Position numbers and translations under genes: made by a program. A DNA stretch of 64,000 bases, taken from assembly GCF_900162615.1 (NCBI RefSeq), contig NZ_FUFN01000010.1, positions 1,618,149 through 1,682,148 of the forward strand, in the 5' to 3' direction. Below, piece by piece: positions 23,734-33,003 of this stretch. Every line of letters starts with the position of its first letter. Position 1 is the stretch's first letter. This DNA is from Virgibacillus proomii (GTDB taxonomy: Bacteria; Bacillota; Bacilli; Bacillales; Amphibacillaceae). Under the pieces are notes generated by a model. That model was not told the origin of the DNA. It did no database searches and saw only the letters and a list, made by a program, of their open reading frames with translations.

Positions 23734-24849
23734 ATGTTAAACTTACAACAAATCCGCAGAGATTTACATCAAATACCGGAATTGGGTTTTCAGGAAACGA
23801 AAACCCAACAATACTTGGTAAGTAAAATAAAAGAACTGCAAACGGAACGTGTGTCGATCCAGTTATGGAAGACGGGAATATTAGTCTTTGTAAAGGGAAC
23901 GGCACCAAAAAAAATAATTGGCTTCCGAGCTGATATCGATGGATTGCCGATCACTGAAAAAACAAACCTTTCGTTCGCTTCACAGCATGAAGGAAGAATG
24001 CACGCTTGTGGACATGATTTTCATATGACCATTGCGCTTGGTGCTTTAGAACGCGTGATTTCTGAGCCAATTACAGATGATTGTTTGTTTATATTTCAAC
24101 CAGCGGAAGAAGGTCCAGGCGGTGCTCTTCCATTGTTACAATCCAAAGAGTTTAATACTTGGCGTCCTGATGTTATTTTTGCCCTGCATATTGCTCCAGA
24201 ATTACCTGTTGGTACGGTAGCAAGTAAACCAGGTTTACTATTTGCAAATACGAGTGAATTATTTATTGATTTTATTGGTAAAGGAGGACATGCTGCATAT
24301 CCACATATAGCCAAAGATATGACGGTTGCTGCGAGCAGTTTTATTGTTCAAATGCAGCAAATTGTTTCCAGAAATATAAATCCGTTGGAAAGTGCTGTTG
24401 TTACAGTTGGAAAAATGGAGAGTGGCTACGTCCAAAATGCTATTGCAGAAACTGCTCGGCTGGAAGGAACGATTCGAACCCAGCATCCAGAGACAATTCA
24501 CATCGTAAAAAAGCAATTGGAAAAACTAATGAAAGGTTTTGAAATTGCTTATGATTGCTCTATTGAGGTAGATTATGGCGCCAATTATTATCAAGTGTAT
24601 AATCAAGCTGATATGGTAGAAAAATTTCAACAGGCTCTGGACGGTTCAGGTATAGAATACAAACAAGCGGAAGCGGCTATGACTGGTGAAGATTTTGGTT
24701 ATTTTATGAAGGAGATACCTGGCTTTATGTTTTGGCTTGGTGTTAATTCTCCATTCGGTCTTCACGATGCACAGCTCAACCCAGATGAAGAGGCATTAAC
24801 TATTGGTTTAGATGCTGTAACCCGGATGATTTCTCAGCTTTCTGAATGA
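23734..24849 (+). CDS. dapL: N-acetyldiaminopimelate deacetylase (DapL/YkuR)
   Basis: 371 residues, peptidase family M20D. RRDLHQIPELGFQE, the metal ligands in MHACGHDFHM (about 90-99) and FQPAEEGPGGA (about 126-136), HIAPELPVG, and C-terminal GLHDAQLNPDEEAL. It removes the acetyl group from N-acetyl-LL-DAP after PatA. The start has a weak SD (TAGGGAA) and may depend on the dapH transcript. Other M20D members act on amino-acid amides, but the neighbour dapH makes this call firm. Confidence 0.93.
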   Translation: MLNLQQIRRDLHQIPELGFQETKTQQYLVSKIKELQTERVSIQLWKTGILVFVKGTAPKKIIGFRADIDGLPITEKTNLSFASQHEGRMHACGHDFHMTIALGALERVISEPITDDCLFIFQPAEEGPGGALPLLQSKEFNTWRPDVIFALHIAPELPVGTVASKPGLLFANTSELFIDFIGKGGHAAYPHIAKDMTVAASSFIVQMQQIVSRNINPLESAVVTVGKMESGYVQNAIAETARLEGTIRTQHPETIHIVKKQLEKLMKGFEIAYDCSIEVDYGANYYQVYNQADMVEKFQQALDGSGIEYKQAEAAMTGEDFGYFMKEIPGFMFWLGVNSPFGLHDAQLNPDEEALTIGLDAVTRMISQLSE

Positions 24850-24919
24850 CCGGTGTATAGTTTTTATACTAATGCAGAATCTATCTATGTAATACAACAT
24901 AATTAGAGGAGGCATTAGA

Positions 24920-25162
24920 ATGGCGAGAATAGGTGTGGAAGAAAGTCTTGCTAATGTAAAAGAAGCGTTGATGGAAATGGGTCATGAAGTAGTAGACTTA
25001 CGAAACGGAGAAGATGCTGCTTACTGTGATTGCTGTATTATTTCGGGGCAGGATAAGGATGTAATGGGAATCACAGAAGCAGCAATTGCTGGGTCTGTAA
25101 TTAATGCACAGGGTATGAGTGCCGAAGAAGTTTGTCAAATGGTAAATCATAAATTATCGTGA
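24920..25162 (+). CDS. ykuS: UPF0180 protein YkuS
   Basis: 80 residues: ARIGVEESLANVKEALMEMGHEVVDL, DCCIISGQDKDVMGI, SAEEVCQMV. This is the UPF0180 pattern, with a P-loop-free Rossmann-like half domain as far as can be seen. Function is unknown. Same order as B. subtilis (dapH-dapL-ykuS). SD GAGGAGG. Confidence 0.9.
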   Translation: MARIGVEESLANVKEALMEMGHEVVDLRNGEDAAYCDCCIISGQDKDVMGITEAAIAGSVINAQGMSAEEVCQMVNHKLS

Positions 25163-25261
25163 TTATTCACCTGTTTCCTCCTACAAGAACCTTTTTATGT
25201 TAATAATCATATAAAGATAGTGGTATTAGTAAATTCTAAGAGGATGATGCAGGAGGAATGG

Positions 25262-25711
25262 GTGAAGATGCGTTTAAATGAAAAAATACCGGAATTTGGT
25301 GTAGCGAAAGAATGGCTAAATACGGAACCATTAACTACGGAAACAATTAGTGGCAAACCAATATGTGTCCAATTTTGGTCAGTAAGTTGTAAACTTTGTA
25401 AAAAAGCAATGCCTAGCTTTGTGCGAATACGAGATACTTATGCTGATACATTGCAAGTAATTTCTGTGCATACCCCTTTATCTGAGGATGATATGGATTT
25501 GGATTTGGATGAAATTCGTAGCGTAGCAGCTGAAAATGATTTAACCGAACCGATTGCTATCGATAATGAAGAATCATTATCAAAAGCTTTTAACATTCAT
25601 TTTGTTCCCGCATATTATTTATTTGACCACTCCGGGAAGTTACGTTATATTCAGCGAGGTAAAGTAAATGCAAAGTTGCTGGAAAAACAAATACGGCGGC
25701 TAATTAGGTAA
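25262..25711 (+). CDS. ykuV: Thioredoxin-like thiol-disulfide oxidoreductase (YkuV)
   Basis: 149 residues from GTG 25262, five bases after AGGAGG; longer versions to 25220 have no SD. FWSVSCKLCKKAMPSF holds the CxxC (C-K-L-C), with cis-Pro in HFVPAYYLFD, a TlpA/ResA-like thioredoxin fold without signal peptide or TM, so cytoplasmic. B. subtilis YkuV reduces protein thiols in vitro. An ATG at 25268 is an alternative start. No terminator directly follows; a repeat region does. Confidence 0.86.
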   Translation: MKMRLNEKIPEFGVAKEWLNTEPLTTETISGKPICVQFWSVSCKLCKKAMPSFVRIRDTYADTLQVISVHTPLSEDDMDLDLDEIRSVAAENDLTEPIAIDNEESLSKAFNIHFVPAYYLFDHSGKLRYIQRGKVNAKLLEKQIRRLIR

Positions 25712-26037
25712 AGTGAAACTTCATTTTGTGGAGCACTTTTTTCCTCCACGAAAGAAAATAGAATAAATGCTTAAATCGCAACGTCCTTGGAAAACCGCGA
25801 TGTTTATTCAAGGAGCTTTCCTTGTCCTAGAAAAAGAAAAACACTTTTTCTACGTATAATGTGTCGTTTTAGAGCTTTTTTTGTTATGCCGATTCGTTTA
25901 AGGGCCTTTAGGTCATACCCTTGCGGTATTCAGTAGGAGATGGAAGAAAACTCCTACTGAATGAAGTTTCACTTTATCGTATAAGAAAAACGATGGCTTT
26001 CGCTAAAGACTTGACGACAAGCCAAGTTTTTCTAAAC
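25712..26037. repeat. Mosaic repeat: inverted gamma/beta followed by direct gamma and delta
   Basis: An inverted gamma (AAAGTGAAACTTCATT then GTGGAG/CTCCAC) begins at 25710, with reversed beta after it (CCTTGGAAAACCGCGATG, 25783-25802). From about 25890 the direction flips: AAGGG...CCCTT hairpin, gamma (ATTCAGTAGGAG 25928-25939 / CTCCTACTGAAT 25951-25962) and delta to 26034 with ACTTGAC-GACAA-GCCAAGT and TTTTTCT. The two halves face each other head to head. Confidence 0.8.
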
Positions 26038-26043
26038 ACAAAC

Positions 26044-26078
26044 AAACCGAACAATTATAAATGAATTGTTCGGTTTTT
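26044..26078. terminator. Strong bidirectional terminator
   Basis: AAACCGAACAATT (26044-26056) pairs perfectly over 13 bp with AATTGTTCGGTTT (26064-26076) and T follows. It stands 330 bases after ykuV. Confidence 0.7.
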
Positions 26079-26727
26079 GCTATTTAGTATTTGCTTATGT
26101 CCCAGTCCTTTTTTACCGGCAAAATCCTAGCTTGGATTAAAGGTTTAAACTTTTAAGGTGGCATGCAAAATAGGTTTAGGATGTACTAATACAAAACAAA
26201 GTCGCCGTTTTTTAATGGAAAAAGAATTATTCGGTACTGGTATCATCACGATAGAATATATGTCTAAAAAGCGTTGTTCTTTTTCCAGGAGAAAAATACT
26301 CTTGAATGAAGTTTCATTCTATCTCGTCAGAAGTGTTCCAGATTGTAATCACTGACCGAGCACTTGACGCTTTGTTACGTAAAATAGGGTAGTGAATCAA
26401 AGTATAAAAGTTGAGGGTGAAAATCAGTAGGTATTATGTATTAAATGCGTTACTGTCAGGTTACGGTATCGAAGTCTTCAGGCTAGTCAAGTTTCATAAA
26501 AATGTATACTTATTAATTCAAAAATAATGTACAAGAAACAATAACATCGGTAATATAGGGAAGTGAAGTTAATTCAATATTCTAAGAGTTAACCCTGGAT
26601 TTGATGTACAGTTAGTAGCTGATTATTAAAGGGATAAAAGTCTTTTGTTACGAGACATAATTTAGTATAGTAGAACTAAAGTGACGATGATAAGTTATGA
26701 ACAAAGAAGAAAGATGGAGGAAACAGC
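26079..26727. repeat. Decayed gamma-epsilon copy and ktrC upstream region
   Basis: At 26284-26375 a diverged gamma (CCAGGAG/CTCTTGAATGAAGTTTCATTCTATC) and epsilon (GTCAGAAGTG...CCGAGCACTTGACGC) occur. 26390-26727 is AT-rich with TATAGT at about 26671 as a possible ktrC -10. No gene supported. Confidence 0.55.
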
Positions 26728-27393
26728 ATGAAACGAGAATTTGCAGTAATTGGCTTAGGAAGATTTGGCGGAAGCATTTGTAAAGAGTTAAGCATGGAAG
26801 GAATGGAAGTACTTGCTATTGATAATAACGAAGATCGTATTAATGAATATAAAAATATAGCGTCTCATGCAGTAATTGCTGATGCAACGGATGAAGTGTC
26901 TCTTAAAGAGTTAGGAATTAAAAATATTGATCATGTTATTGTTGCAATTGGTGATAATATTCAAGCTAGTATTTTAACGACAGTTATTTTAACCGAGTTA
27001 GGAATTAAAAAAATAACCGTCAAAGCACAAAATGATTACCACGCTAAAATTTTAAATAAAATTGGGGCCGATCAAGTTGTACATCCGGAGAGGGATATGG
27101 GAAAACGAATCGCCCATAGTATTATATCCAATAATATTTTAGATTACTTAGAGCTTTCGGATGACCATAGTATTGTAGAAGTGAAGGTTGGAGAAAAAAT
27201 GCTTGGTAAAACATTGGTGGAACTGGATATACGGGCAAATTATGGCTGTAACGTTGTCGCAATTAAGCATGGAAAAGATATTAATGTTTCACCAAGTGCT
27301 GACCATCGTTTTTTAGAAGGCGATATTTTAATTGTAATAGGTGCGGATAAAGATATTTCTCGGTTTGAAAAGCATTTAGTTATAGAAGAATAA
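26728..27393 (+). CDS. ktrC: Ktr potassium uptake RCK gating subunit
   Basis: 221 residues. RCK-N domain: FAVIGLGRFGGSICKEL (GxGxxG), LAIDNNEDRINEY, VIADATDE, VIVAIGDNIQASIL; then RCK-C from about 135 (SIVEVKVGEKMLGKTLVEL... HRFLEGDILIVIGADKDI). The octameric ring binds ATP/ADP in RCK-N, and in this family c-di-AMP in RCK-C closes the channel. Pairs with KtrB at 6526. Adjacent convergent rnjA is the B. subtilis ktrC-rnjA layout, hence KtrC rather than KtrA. Confidence 0.93.
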   Translation: MKREFAVIGLGRFGGSICKELSMEGMEVLAIDNNEDRINEYKNIASHAVIADATDEVSLKELGIKNIDHVIVAIGDNIQASILTTVILTELGIKKITVKAQNDYHAKILNKIGADQVVHPERDMGKRIAHSIISNNILDYLELSDDHSIVEVKVGEKMLGKTLVELDIRANYGCNVVAIKHGKDINVSPSADHRFLEGDILIVIGADKDISRFEKHLVIEE

Positions 27394-27397
27394 AAAA

Positions 27398-27434
27398 ACA
27401 AACAGCCAGAAAAGGATCTGGCTGTTTGTTTTTT
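27398..27434. terminator. Bidirectional terminator ktrC / rnjA
   Basis: ACAAACAGCCAGA (27398-27410) pairs with TCTGGCTGTTTGT (27417-27429), flanked by A-run and T-run, so it serves both convergent genes. Confidence 0.92.
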
Positions 27435-29100
27435 ATACTTCCATAATAATTGGTAAGATCATCGGGCGGCGCTTTGTTTTATCATAAAGAAATGGAGCGA
27501 TTGTATCGGTAATTTCATTTTTGATTTCTGACCATTGAGTTGTTTTACGTTCCATTACTTTTTCTAAGTGAGCAGATACTAATTTTTGAGCTTCATTGAT
27601 CAAGTCTTCAGATTCCCTCATATAAACAAAGCCTCGTGAAATAATATCAGGACCTGCAGAAACTTTGAACTCTTTCATATTAATACTTACTACGACAATC
27701 ACTAAACCTTCCTCAGAAAGGATTCGGCGATCTCGTAACACGATATTACCGATATCTCCGACTCCGTTTCCATCAACATAAATGGAGCCGGAAGGGATTT
27801 TTCCAGCAATCGTAGCAATATCCTTTCCTAAAGCCAAAACATCTCCATTGTCCATGACGAAGCAATTATTTGGATCAACATCACAAGCAGCCGCCAATTT
27901 GACATGTTCTTTTAGCATGCGATATTCTCCATGAATCGGCATAAAGAACTTTGGTTTTATTAACCGTAGCATTAATTTTTGTTCTTCTTGACTACCATGA
28001 CCAGAGGTATGGATGTTTGTAAGTTTGCCGTGAATAACGTCTGCTCCTGCTCGGTATAATTTATTAATCGTCCGGCTAACACTAATTGTATTTCCAGGGA
28101 TTGGGGACGAAGAGAATACAACTGTATCACCGGGAATGATTTGAATTTGTCGATGAGTACCATTAGCAATTCGTGATAAAGCAGCCATTGGTTCACCTTG
28201 GGATCCGGTACAAAGGATAGTTACTTCTTGAGCAGGTAGACGATTAATTTGATTTGCATCAATAAACGTATCTTTTGGAGCTTGAATATAGCCTAATTCT
28301 TGTCCCAGATTAATAGCCGACTCCATGCTTCTGCCAAATACAGCAATCTTTCGGTTATTTTGGACAGAAGCTTCTACTACTTGCTGTAGTCGATAGATAT
28401 TTGATGCAAATGTAGCAAAGATAACTCTTCCATCAACTCTGCTAAAAATATCTTTTATATTACCTCCAACCACTTTTTCTGATAATGTAAACCCGGGAAC
28501 TTCACTATTCGTACTATCTGATAGTAGACAAAGTACTCCCTCACTGCCAATTTCTGCCATTCTTGTTAAGTTAGCAGGTTCACCAACGGGTGTAAAATCA
28601 AATTTAAAGTCACCTGTGTGAACAATGTTTCCTGGTGGAGTTTTTACAACAATACCATATGAATCGGGAATGCTATGGGTTGTTCGGAAAAAGCTGACCG
28701 AGGTTTTACGGAACTTAATATAATCGTCTTCTTCAATGGTGATTAATTTAGCATTTCTTAATAGACCGTGTTCATCTAATTTGTTTCGTATTAATCCTAT
28801 CGCAAGTTTACCAGCATATATTGGCACATTAAGCTCACGGAGAAGATAAGGAATGCCTCCAATATGATCTTCATGCCCATGAGTAATAAATAATCCTTTG
28901 ATTTTGTCCTGATTTTGCACTAAATACGTGTAGTCAGGAATAACATAATCAATTCCAAGCAATTCATCTTCAGGGAATTTAATCCCTGCATCAATTAAAA
29001 TGATCTCATCTTGAAATTGAACACCATACGTATTTTTACCAATTTCTCCAAGTCCGCCTAGAGCAAAAACAGCAGCTTGGTCATTTTTTACAAACTTCAT
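27433..29100 (-). CDS. rnjA: Ribonuclease J1
   Basis: 555 residues, metallo-beta-lactamase/beta-CASP. ALGGLGEIGKNTYGVQF, the catalytic THGHEDHIGG (73-82), HTGDFKFD, LLSDSTNS, SGHGSQEEQKLMLRLIKPKFFMPIHGEYRM, and a C-terminal dimer domain. RNase J1 has 5'-to-3' exo- and endonuclease activity and matures or degrades RNAs in the cytoplasm. Gene 3 bases downstream of rpoY, the usual pair. SD GGAGA lies inside the end of rpoY. Confidence 0.97.
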   Translation of the reverse strand: MKFVKNDQAAVFALGGLGEIGKNTYGVQFQDEIILIDAGIKFPEDELLGIDYVIPDYTYLVQNQDKIKGLFITHGHEDHIGGIPYLLRELNVPIYAGKLAIGLIRNKLDEHGLLRNAKLITIEEDDYIKFRKTSVSFFRTTHSIPDSYGIVVKTPPGNIVHTGDFKFDFTPVGEPANLTRMAEIGSEGVLCLLSDSTNSEVPGFTLSEKVVGGNIKDIFSRVDGRVIFATFASNIYRLQQVVEASVQNNRKIAVFGRSMESAINLGQELGYIQAPKDTFIDANQINRLPAQEVTILCTGSQGEPMAALSRIANGTHRQIQIIPGDTVVFSSSPIPGNTISVSRTINKLYRAGADVIHGKLTNIHTSGHGSQEEQKLMLRLIKPKFFMPIHGEYRMLKEHVKLAAACDVDPNNCFVMDNGDVLALGKDIATIAGKIPSGSIYVDGNGVGDIGNIVLRDRRILSEEGLVIVVVSINMKEFKVSAGPDIISRGFVYMRESEDLINEAQKLVSAHLEKVMERKTTQWSEIKNEITDTIAPFLYDKTKRRPMILPIIMEV

Positions 29101-29103
29101 TGG

Positions 29104-29313
29104 TTAGATGTTCTCCACGTGAAAATCTTCGGATTGTTTTTCATATGCTAAATGTGCTTCATCTAGTGCTTGAATATATTCAATATTATACTTGCGTTCG
29201 TTTATTCTTGTTCTAACTTCTCTGACAGATTCTCCTTCAACGTATGCACATTTTGTTCTTTCTCGAACAGGAATTTCATCAGCCCGCTCTTGATATAATA
29301 TTTTATAAATCAT
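29104..29313 (-). CDS. rpoY: RNA polymerase epsilon subunit (RpoY/YkzG)
   Basis: 69 residues from ATG 29313 (MIYKILYQERADEIPVRERT), behind GGAGAG; longer frames upstream lack an SD. YVEGESVREVRTRINERKYNIEYIQ is typical of the DUF1447 RNA polymerase epsilon subunit. It binds near the polymerase secondary channel side. Co-transcribed with rnjA. Confidence 0.95.
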   Translation of the reverse strand: MIYKILYQERADEIPVRERTKCAYVEGESVREVRTRINERKYNIEYIQALDEAHLAYEKQSEDFHVENI

Positions 29314-29497
29314 CTCATCTCTCCTTGATTGTTTCATTTTTATTTCTATAATTGAACACGATTTTTTGCTAAACAAATATCCTACCTTTTTAAATCACCA
29401 TTAAAACGGCTCCGTCATTTTTCCAAATCACGTTATTTTTTGTCTTTTTCCCGATATTTATGGTACCTTTATTGTGATTGGGTAATAATATCGATGA

Positions 29498-29593
29498 TTA
29501 ATGGTAGTCTTTTTTACAAGTAGTTGGTACACGTCCTTGACCTAAAAAGTCTTTCCAGCGTTTCTTAAGCTTTTCTTTTAGACGCTTTAACAT
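29498..29593 (-). CDS. Candidate 31-residue basic peptide
   Basis: MLKRLKEKLKKRWKDFLGQ then GRVPTTCKKDYH: an amphipathic, strongly basic helix and a short tail with one Cys. ATG 29593 is ten bases after AGGAG. Located 184 bases upstream of rpoY on the same strand. No family recognised. Codon use is ordinary, and the lysine helix could be chance, but the SD favours translation. Confidence 0.45.
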   Translation of the reverse strand: MLKRLKEKLKKRWKDFLGQGRVPTTCKKDYH

Positions 29594-30286
29594 GACGTGT
29601 CAGCTCCTTTCAAAATTCTAAGAAAAGCAAGAAATACAATCTACCGATCCAATCCCTCTTACCTATAGTATAGTATGAGTTGAGGAATTTTGAAATAAAA
29701 ATACGTTATTTCTTAAAAATATTTATGATGGCAACTGGGTAGTATGCTTGGAAATTTTGATTGGTGCCCATTCCGTAATTACCTGTTATAGTTGTTTATG
29801 CCACATGTAATTAGCAGTAAGACCTCTACTTCCATGTTTTATGAGCCGAACCCTGGGAAGATAAGTGGAGGAACCAACTGCGAGTCAAATACCCGATTCT
29901 GTTCATTCTAACAAATCAGTGGGGGATAAAAGAAAACCCCCACTGATTTGAAGATTCACTTTATACTTTTTTCGTAAAAAGATTTATTTGTTCATCGTCT
30001 ACAAGACAATAAATTAAGATAAGCATACACCTTCATCGGTTTTCCGTTGAATTTCCCCTGCATCTAAGCTGTCAAACTCTTACTTAAGAGTTATAGAGAG
30101 TATGAAGAAGTCTAAGTGGAGCTAACGTAATGGTGCCTAATTGTCCAATCGCTTGGGTCGACAAGAGGCAGGGAGAATTCAGTAGGGGATAAAGGCAAGT
30201 TCTACTGAATGAAGTATTCTTATAACTATACTTAGTTTAAGCAGAGAAAAATATTTTATACATTGAGAGAAAGAAGGGGAAGAAAT
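29594..30286. repeat. Two diverged alpha-gamma repeat copies
   Basis: Copy 1: alpha about 29803-29905 (CCTCTACTT/AAGTGGAGG arms) and gamma hairpin with a perfect 13-bp stem AAATCAGTGGGGG (29913-29925) / CCCCCACTGATTT (29937-29949), tail to 29970. Copy 2: alpha end about 30095-30165 and gamma ATTCAGTAG (30177-30185) / CTACTGAAT (30202-30210). The rest holds the ykrA promoter region. No gene supported. Confidence 0.7.
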
Positions 30287-31060
30287 ATGCATAAAAAAAT
30301 TGTGTTCTTTGATATTGATGGTACTATATTAAACGAAACAAACAAAATCCCAAGCTCCACTAAGCAAGCAATTAAACAGCTGCAGGATAATGGAGTTTAT
30401 GTAGCCATAGCCACCGGAAGAGCTCCATTTATGTTTGAACATATTCGTAAAGAATTAAATATTCACTCATTTGTTAGCTTTAATGGACAATATGTGGTGT
30501 TTGAAGGAGAAGAGGTTTATACAAATCCGATCAACAGCGATGAACTGGCGGATTTGTACCAAGCAACTCTGAAACATAAATTTCCGATCGTTTTTATGAA
30601 TCACCAACAAATGAAGGCAACAGTTCCGGATCACCCGTTTATTAATGAAAGTCTAAAAAGCTTAGATTTTAGTTACCCGGATGTCGACCCTGCTTTTTAT
30701 GAACAGGAGTCGATTTATCAAGCACTACTATTTTGTAAACAGAAAGAAGAAAAGTTATTTGCAAAAGACCATAAAGCATTACACTTTTTACGCTGGCATG
30801 AGTATTCATGCGATATTATACCTCAAGGCGGTTCAAAGGCTGTTGGAGTTAAAAAATTAATTGAAGCAAGCGGATTAAATATTGCAGATACGTATGCATT
30901 TGGAGACGGTTTAAATGATATGGAGATGATTAAGGAAATCGGCACTGGTGTAGCCATGGGTAATGCTATTCAAGAACTAAAAACAGTAGCTGATTATACA
31001 ACAGATCATGTTGAAAAAGATGGGATAGCTAAGGGATTAAAACAGTTAAGATTAATTTAA
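30287..31060 (+). CDS. ykrA: HAD-superfamily Cof-type hydrolase (YkrA)
   Basis: 257 residues from ATG 30287 behind GGGGAAG. HAD motifs: FFDIDGTIL (motif I), IATGRAP (motif II), K in GGSKAVGVKKLIE (motif III), FGDGLNDMEMI (motif IV), with a C2B cap between (about 85-185). These enzymes dephosphorylate sugar phosphates or FMN-like substrates; the substrate is unknown. Order rnjA-rpoY-ykrA-def-ykyA-pdh matches B. subtilis. Confidence 0.9.
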   Translation: MHKKIVFFDIDGTILNETNKIPSSTKQAIKQLQDNGVYVAIATGRAPFMFEHIRKELNIHSFVSFNGQYVVFEGEEVYTNPINSDELADLYQATLKHKFPIVFMNHQQMKATVPDHPFINESLKSLDFSYPDVDPAFYEQESIYQALLFCKQKEEKLFAKDHKALHFLRWHEYSCDIIPQGGSKAVGVKKLIEASGLNIADTYAFGDGLNDMEMIKEIGTGVAMGNAIQELKTVADYTTDHVEKDGIAKGLKQLRLI

Positions 31061-31063
31061 AAA

Positions 31064-31097
31064 AATATAGCGGCAGTTAGACAGCTGCCGCTATATT
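31064..31097. terminator. Bidirectional terminator ykrA / def
   Basis: AATATAGCGGCAG (31064-31076) pairs with CTGCCGCTATATT (31085-31097), with A-run before and T-rich sequence after. Confidence 0.9.
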
Positions 31098-31648
31098 TAT
31101 TCTACAGGTTTTGCGTTCTCAGGAACAGCAAACGGGTTTTGTTTATTAATGTGATCATAGAACATAATACCGTTTAAATGATCAATCTCGTGCTGGAAAA
31201 CAACCGCTGCATAGCCTTTTAAGCGTAATTTCACAGGTTCTCCTTCCATCGTTGTTGCGGTTACGGTTATCCGTGCATGCCGTGGAACAAAACCTTCCAC
31301 ATCACGATCTACAGATAAGCAGCCTTCCCCGCCTGGAAGGTACGTTTTTTCTACAGAATGACTGATGATTTTAGGATTAGCCAGTCCATAGCTATATTTT
31401 CTTCCATTTGGTGCTTCAAAGTGAACTGCTATTAAACGTTTATTCACTCCAAGCTGGGGTGCAGCTAAGCCAACACCAGCACGTAATTGATATTTTTTAG
31501 CCATTTCATCATCTTGACTATTTTTTAGAAATTGAAGCATTTTTTCCAGCAAATCTTTATCTTCGTCTTCTACCGGGATTGTTACTTCTTCAGAAACATT
31601 TGTCAGTGAAGGGTGACCCTCTCGAACAATGTCTTTCATAGTAATCAC
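31097..31648 (-). CDS. def: Peptide deformylase
   Basis: 183 residues. The three metal motifs are present: GVGLAAPQLG, EGCLS, and HEIDHLNG; the longer 'type 2' insertions match B. subtilis DefB/YkrB. The enzyme removes the N-formyl group of nascent proteins (Fe2+). GTG 31648 lies eight bases after AGGAG; a GTG nine bases earlier overlaps that SD and is rejected. Product starts MITMKDIVREGHPSL. Confidence 0.95.
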   Translation of the reverse strand: MITMKDIVREGHPSLTNVSEEVTIPVEDEDKDLLEKMLQFLKNSQDDEMAKKYQLRAGVGLAAPQLGVNKRLIAVHFEAPNGRKYSYGLANPKIISHSVEKTYLPGGEGCLSVDRDVEGFVPRHARITVTATTMEGEPVKLRLKGYAAVVFQHEIDHLNGIMFYDHINKQNPFAVPENAKPVE

Positions 31649-32105
31649 ACGTACCACTCCTATTCCAACTTTCCATTAATTATTTTATCATATTTATATG
31701 TGTTATAGCATATTTTGACTATTGGATAGAGACGGGGGCGCTAATATGTTCATTTTAAAAAAGAAGACAAGCGCGATTACTGTTATATTACAAATTTTTT
31801 AGATCGGAAGAACGTTTCATCCCGTACCTAATTGCCGTAAGGATTTCGTACTTCAAAAGTTGTAGAAAAGACTACGGAGGAGTAACAGCTCCTAAATCCC
31901 CGATACGTTCGGGCGATAGGACAGAGAAGTTTCTTGAATAAACATCGCGATTTTTTAAGGACAAGAAACAACCACGACAGCGATACTTCGCGGTTTTTCA
32001 AGGATAAGAAGGTACTACGACAACGATACATGATTTTTTCAAGGTCTTCTTTAATGTTCTACTCTTTCGTAAGGAAAAAACGCTTCATGAGTGGAGTTTG
32101 ACTTT
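31649..32105. repeat. Mosaic repeat (alpha, three beta, gamma)
   Basis: Alpha 31815-31915 is diverged but keeps CCCGATACGTTCGGG (a CCCGA/TCGGG mini-hairpin). Beta units at about 31935-31965, 31980-32010 and 32020-32045 each end TTTTT-CAAGG. Imperfect gamma to 32106. Sequence before 31800 has no clear feature. Confidence 0.7.
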
Positions 32106-32214
32106 ATGAATAGAAAAATTACCTTGTCCGTTTTTAATTTTTGTACAAACTGATTTATGTTATACTAAAAAACATAATATTTGATTCAGCAAAGTTGTAG
32201 GAGGTTAGAGTTTC
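32106..32214 (+). other. ykyA 5' region
   Basis: TATACT at about 32161-32166 is a likely -10 for ykyA; the matching -35 is poor. SD GTAGGAGG before ATG 32215. Confidence 0.35.
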
Positions 32215-32901
32215 ATGTCAATAAAGAAGTTAACAATTATCGCAGTAATTATACTTTCAATTTTAACCACTGCGTGTAGTAGTAAAACCCCAGAAGAAAA
32301 AATCCAGAACCATTTGGAAGAAGCGGTAGCTTTAGAAGAAGGGTTTGAAAAACAGCAAAGTAAAATAACAGATTTAGAAAAGCAAGAACAAAAAATCTAT
32401 AATGAAATAATCGATCTAGGCATGGATGATATGGATCAAATAAAAAAACGTTCGGAACAAGCACTTGAAACGGTTGATAAACGAAAAGATGCAATTGAAA
32501 AAGAGCAGGAAAGTATTAAACAGGCTAGAGAAGAATTTTCAAATATTGAGGAATTAATAAATGATCTGGAAGATAAAGAAGTAAAAGCAACCGCTAAAAA
32601 AATGAACAAAATAATGACTCAGCGTTATGACTCCTATGGTAAATTAAATAAAGCCTACAACGATGCGTTAAAGTTAGAAAAGAAATTGTATGAAATGCTG
32701 CCTAAAAAAGATCTAGAACAAAAGATTTTAACAGATCAAGTTAATAAAATAAATGAAACCTACAGTAAAGTAATTGAGTTCAATAAAGAATTTAATCAAA
32801 ATACACAGGAATATAATAAAGTTAAGCAAGACTTTTATAAACAGGCAGGGATAGAAGTAGTTAATAAAGATACGGACAAGCAACCGTCTGAAGAAAAGTA
32901 A
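32215..32901 (+). CDS. ykyA: YkyA-family lipoprotein
   Basis: 228 residues. Signal peptide with lipobox LTTAC at about residues 17-21, then an almost wholly helical, charged coiled coil (about 25-210; repeated E, K, Q heptads) and a polar tail. This is the YkyA/YckA-like lipoprotein encoded before pdhA in Bacilli; function unknown. Surface-anchored. Own terminator follows. Confidence 0.86.
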   Translation: MSIKKLTIIAVIILSILTTACSSKTPEEKIQNHLEEAVALEEGFEKQQSKITDLEKQEQKIYNEIIDLGMDDMDQIKKRSEQALETVDKRKDAIEKEQESIKQAREEFSNIEELINDLEDKEVKATAKKMNKIMTQRYDSYGKLNKAYNDALKLEKKLYEMLPKKDLEQKILTDQVNKINETYSKVIEFNKEFNQNTQEYNKVKQDFYKQAGIEVVNKDTDKQPSEEK

Positions 32902-32907
32902 GGTTTA

Positions 32908-32940
32908 AAAGCATTCTCTTAAAAAGGAGGTGCTTTTTTA
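32908..32940 (+). terminator. Terminator of ykyA
   Basis: AAAAGCA ... TGCTTTTTT with partial inner pairing CTC/GAG; six T follow. Confidence 0.7.
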
Positions 32941-33003
32941 AGTTTAGAAAACTATATTTCTTTTGTACATGGTGGATAACTTTTTTGCACTATAGGAAAG
33001 CAT

